This document shows, piece by piece, positions 52,962 to 54,992 of a stretch of 54,992 nt of DNA. The notes beneath the pieces were generated by a model, which was not told where the DNA came from, made no database searches, and saw nothing but the letters and a program-made list of their open reading frames with translations. Each line of letters begins with the position of its first letter. Position 1 is the stretch's first letter. The position numbers and the translations under genes are program-made. The stretch is from Pseudomonadota bacterium (GTDB lineage Bacteria > Pseudomonadota > Alphaproteobacteria > Acetobacterales > Acetobacteraceae). The stretch is from positions 1 to 54,992 of the forward strand of contig JAKBBM010000006.1 of assembly GCA_021808545.1 (NCBI GenBank), given 5' to 3'.

Positions 52962-53717
52962 TTGACACATGTTTTTCTTGTCGGGGCGGGACCTGGCGAC
53001 CCTGATTTACTGACCGTAAAGGCATTGCGCCTGCTACAAAGTGCCGAGGTGGTGTTGTATGACAGTCTGGTGGGGCCCGCCATTCTGGCGTTGGCTAATC
53101 CCGCGGCGGCGCTCATCGATGTTGGCAAACGCTGCGGCCGGGCCTCGACCGCACAGGCGCGGATCTGCGCCTTATTGGTGGCAAAGGCGCGCACCGGCCG
53201 GCGGGTGGTGCGCCTGAAAGGCGGCGATCCAATGATTTTTGGCCGCGCCACCGAGGAAATGGAGGCGCTGCGCCATGCCGGCATTGGCTTTGAGATCGTG
53301 CCCGGCATTACCGCCGCCAGCACCGCCGCGGCCATGCTGGAGCTTTCCTTAACGCAGCGCGGCATTGCCCGCTCGCTGCATTTTGTAACCGGGCATGGGA
53401 TGCAGGGCGGTTTACCGGAGCATGATTGGGTGGCGCTGGCCCGCGCGGGCGGCACGCTGGCCATTTATATGGGCGCACGCACATTATCTGGTCTGGCGGC
53501 TCATTTCATCGAAGCCGGCATGGCCCCCGATATGCCAGCCCTAGCGGTGGAGAATGCCGGCTTGCCACATGCCAGGCTGTGGCGCTCTGGCCTGGCTGGC
53601 CTGCCGAGCCAGCTCGCCGCGGCCGCGCCCCAGGGGCCGGTCCTCATTCTGATCGGCCATGCCATGGGCACCGCGCGGGCAGCCGATACGGTGCAAGCTG
53701 CCCTGATGGCTGAATAA
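52962..53717 (+). CDS. cobA: Uroporphyrinogen-III C-methyltransferase
   Basis: A 251-residue SAM-dependent methyltransferase that makes precorrin-2 for siroheme or cobalamin. The motifs VGAGPGDPDLLTVKAL, VRLKGGDPMIFGR and VPGITAASTAAA are standard. It is a single-domain enzyme without the CysG dehydrogenase-ferrochelatase part. The only possible start in frame is TTG at 52962, since a stop closes the frame just before it. No nitrite or sulfite reductase or cob operon is nearby, so the purpose of its product here is open. Confidence 0.92.
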   Translation: MTHVFLVGAGPGDPDLLTVKALRLLQSAEVVLYDSLVGPAILALANPAAALIDVGKRCGRASTAQARICALLVAKARTGRRVVRLKGGDPMIFGRATEEMEALRHAGIGFEIVPGITAASTAAAMLELSLTQRGIARSLHFVTGHGMQGGLPEHDWVALARAGGTLAIYMGARTLSGLAAHFIEAGMAPDMPALAVENAGLPHARLWRSGLAGLPSQLAAAAPQGPVLILIGHAMGTARAADTVQAALMAE

Positions 53718-53828
53718 ATAAGACGGCGCATTTTTTTACTGGCAACCAAAACTTAAAGTTCGGCGTCCATAAGAATCATCATGCCCGCGCGGGTATGTGA
53801 TGACCGGGACCTACCCGGCGGTTCATTT

Positions 53829-54992
53829 ATGAAAGAGGCGCCCTACGTGAAAAATTTGCCCATTATCGTTAAGTTTTTCGCCATTCTGGCGGTGCTTGGG
53901 CTGTTCGCCATCATCTCCACTAGTTTTTCTTCGTGGCAGATGCGCCATCTCGCGCGGGAATCGCAAACCCTCAATCAGGGGGTTATGAAGGGGGCTGAAG
54001 AGATCGCCGCGGCCAGCGCCGCTCTGCAAAAGATACATGCAAATATCGCGGCGCAGCTGATCACCACGAATAGCCTGGAAAAGGAAAATGAGACGGCCGG
54101 TATCGCCTTGGCGATCAGTTTCTTCAATGGCGCGCTGAACGATGCGGCGCGGCGGCTGCCAGCGCATCGGCAAGATATCCTGAATTTGCGCAGCGATGGC
54201 GATACGCTGCTGAACCAAACCTGCGCCAAGGCGATAAGCATGGCCAGCAACGCGCTTGACGCTCCGTCTCTCGCGGCGGCACAGACTGAATTTGTCACCA
54301 ATTGCGCGCCCAATATCCCGCACATCACCAGCGCGCTGGAGATGACGCGCCGCGCGCTGGTGCAGGAAAGCGATTCACGCATGAGGACGATGTCCGCGCA
54401 GGTCATGCGGAGCATCCTGATCACTTTTGCCGCTGTCTTGGGCGGGTTTGCCTTGGTCGTGGCCGGCGCGTTCTTTGGCCTGAACGCATGGGTGGTTAAG
54501 CCGCTGAACGGGCTGCGCGAAATCATGGAACGGCTCGCGGGCGGTGATCTGGAAGTAAACGTGCCAACCGGCCGGCACGATGAGATCGGCGCCATGGCCG
54601 AAACCGTGCAAGTCTTTAAGGCGAACGCGCTGGAGAAGCAGCGCGCCGAAACCCTAGCGGCCGATGCTCAGGCGCGGGCCACGGCCGAACGGGAGCGGGC
54701 CGAAGCCACGCGCGAAGCCCTGGCGGCAACCCAGGCCAAGGTGGTCGAGGGGTTGGCCGATGGGCTGGAACGCCTCTCCAATGGCGATCTCATTTTCCGT
54801 CTAGATTCCGCATTCGCACCTGAATATGAAAAATTGCGGACTGATTTTAACAAGGCGTTGGATAGTTTGCAGCGCACGATGCAGTCGATTGCGGCGAACG
54901 CGCAAGGGGTGCGCTCCGGGGCGGGCGAGATCACGCATAGTTCGGATGATCTGTCGCGGCGGACGGAACAGCAGGCGGCGAGCCTTGAGGAA
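53829..54992 (+). CDS. Methyl-accepting chemotaxis protein, truncated by the window end
   Basis: The 388 codons visible encode a chemoreceptor. A first membrane helix (about residues 10-33), a periplasmic four-helix-type sensor region, a second membrane helix near residue 200-220 and a HAMP domain (KPLNGLREIMERLAGGDLE) are followed by a coiled coil and a second HAMP-like segment (ERLSNGDLIFRLDSAFAPEY). The sequence stops at EQQAASLEE, the start of the methylated signalling domain. The start may be ATG 53829 or the GTG at 53847, which has AGAGG before it. Ligand unknown. Confidence 0.88.
   Translation, partial: MKEAPYVKNLPIIVKFFAILAVLGLFAIISTSFSSWQMRHLARESQTLNQGVMKGAEEIAAASAALQKIHANIAAQLITTNSLEKENETAGIALAISFFNGALNDAARRLPAHRQDILNLRSDGDTLLNQTCAKAISMASNALDAPSLAAAQTEFVTNCAPNIPHITSALEMTRRALVQESDSRMRTMSAQVMRSILITFAAVLGGFALVVAGAFFGLNAWVVKPLNGLREIMERLAGGDLEVNVPTGRHDEIGAMAETVQVFKANALEKQRAETLAADAQARATAERERAEATREALAATQAKVVEGLADGLERLSNGDLIFRLDSAFAPEYEKLRTDFNKALDSLQRTMQSIAANAQGVRSGAGEITHSSDDLSRRTEQQAASLEE

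Overview
The window reads as an alphaproteobacterial chromosome fragment of high GC content. GcrA, MipZ, a DUF4167 protein, the NodT-type efflux lipoprotein and overall gene style point to Alphaproteobacteria. A plasma-membrane-type H+-ATPase, a DAB inorganic-carbon uptake pair and many short ATGA/GTGA gene overlaps would fit an acid-living member of the Acetobacteraceae, but that family placement is inference. The left edge looks chimeric: the first 83 bases are an exact inverted copy of 1051-1133. The right edge cuts a chemoreceptor gene. I saw no tRNA, rRNA, insertion sequence or CRISPR array.

Layout. 1-5202: tandem RND efflux pump genes (3' end of an MdtB-like gene, a full MdtC-like gene) and the outer-membrane factor. 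5383-8046: cold-shock protein, a stand-alone BLUF photoreceptor, an RsmB-type rRNA methyltransferase and a GNAT acetyltransferase, followed by guaA (8063-9613). 9632-14641: dabB-dabA on the minus strand, with a divergent LysR regulator and a LysR-type palindrome between them. 14766-20287: a Crp/Fnr regulator, then an Fnr/FixK-type promoter and three closely spaced genes: FabI-type reductase, H+-ATPase and PhaC-like protein. 20444-27307: infC (probable AUA start), then the minus-strand genes DUF4167, prmC, prfA, hisS, ispG and a RodZ-like gene. 27341-31833: ptsP, a nitronate monooxygenase-like gene and lysC, overlapping and on the minus strand.

31895-43213 is mostly plus strand: ubiG, an M20 amidohydrolase, a methyltransferase-like protein, recO, parC, then sufE and corA on the minus strand, then a YbjN-like gene, proC, prs, a glutathione transferase and a histidine phosphatase. 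The parC-sufE junction carries three nested or adjacent hairpins, one with a perfect 17-bp stem. 43217-49213 is minus strand: exonuclease III, LolA, MarR, an AT-rich gap, a leucyl aminopeptidase, a second cold-shock protein, gcrA, an SH3-domain protein and a MoeB/ThiF enzyme. 49371-54992: a four-cysteine flavin oxidoreductase, mipZ, a Roadblock-like small protein, a c-type cytochrome (minus), a CobA-type methyltransferase and the truncated chemoreceptor.

Most genes are ordinary housekeeping. The parts most worth attention are the DAB locus with its LysR box, the low-oxygen-type promoter in front of the fabI/H+-ATPase/PhaC-like genes, the BLUF protein, the non-AUG infC start with a leader hairpin, the palindrome cluster after parC, and the chimeric left end.
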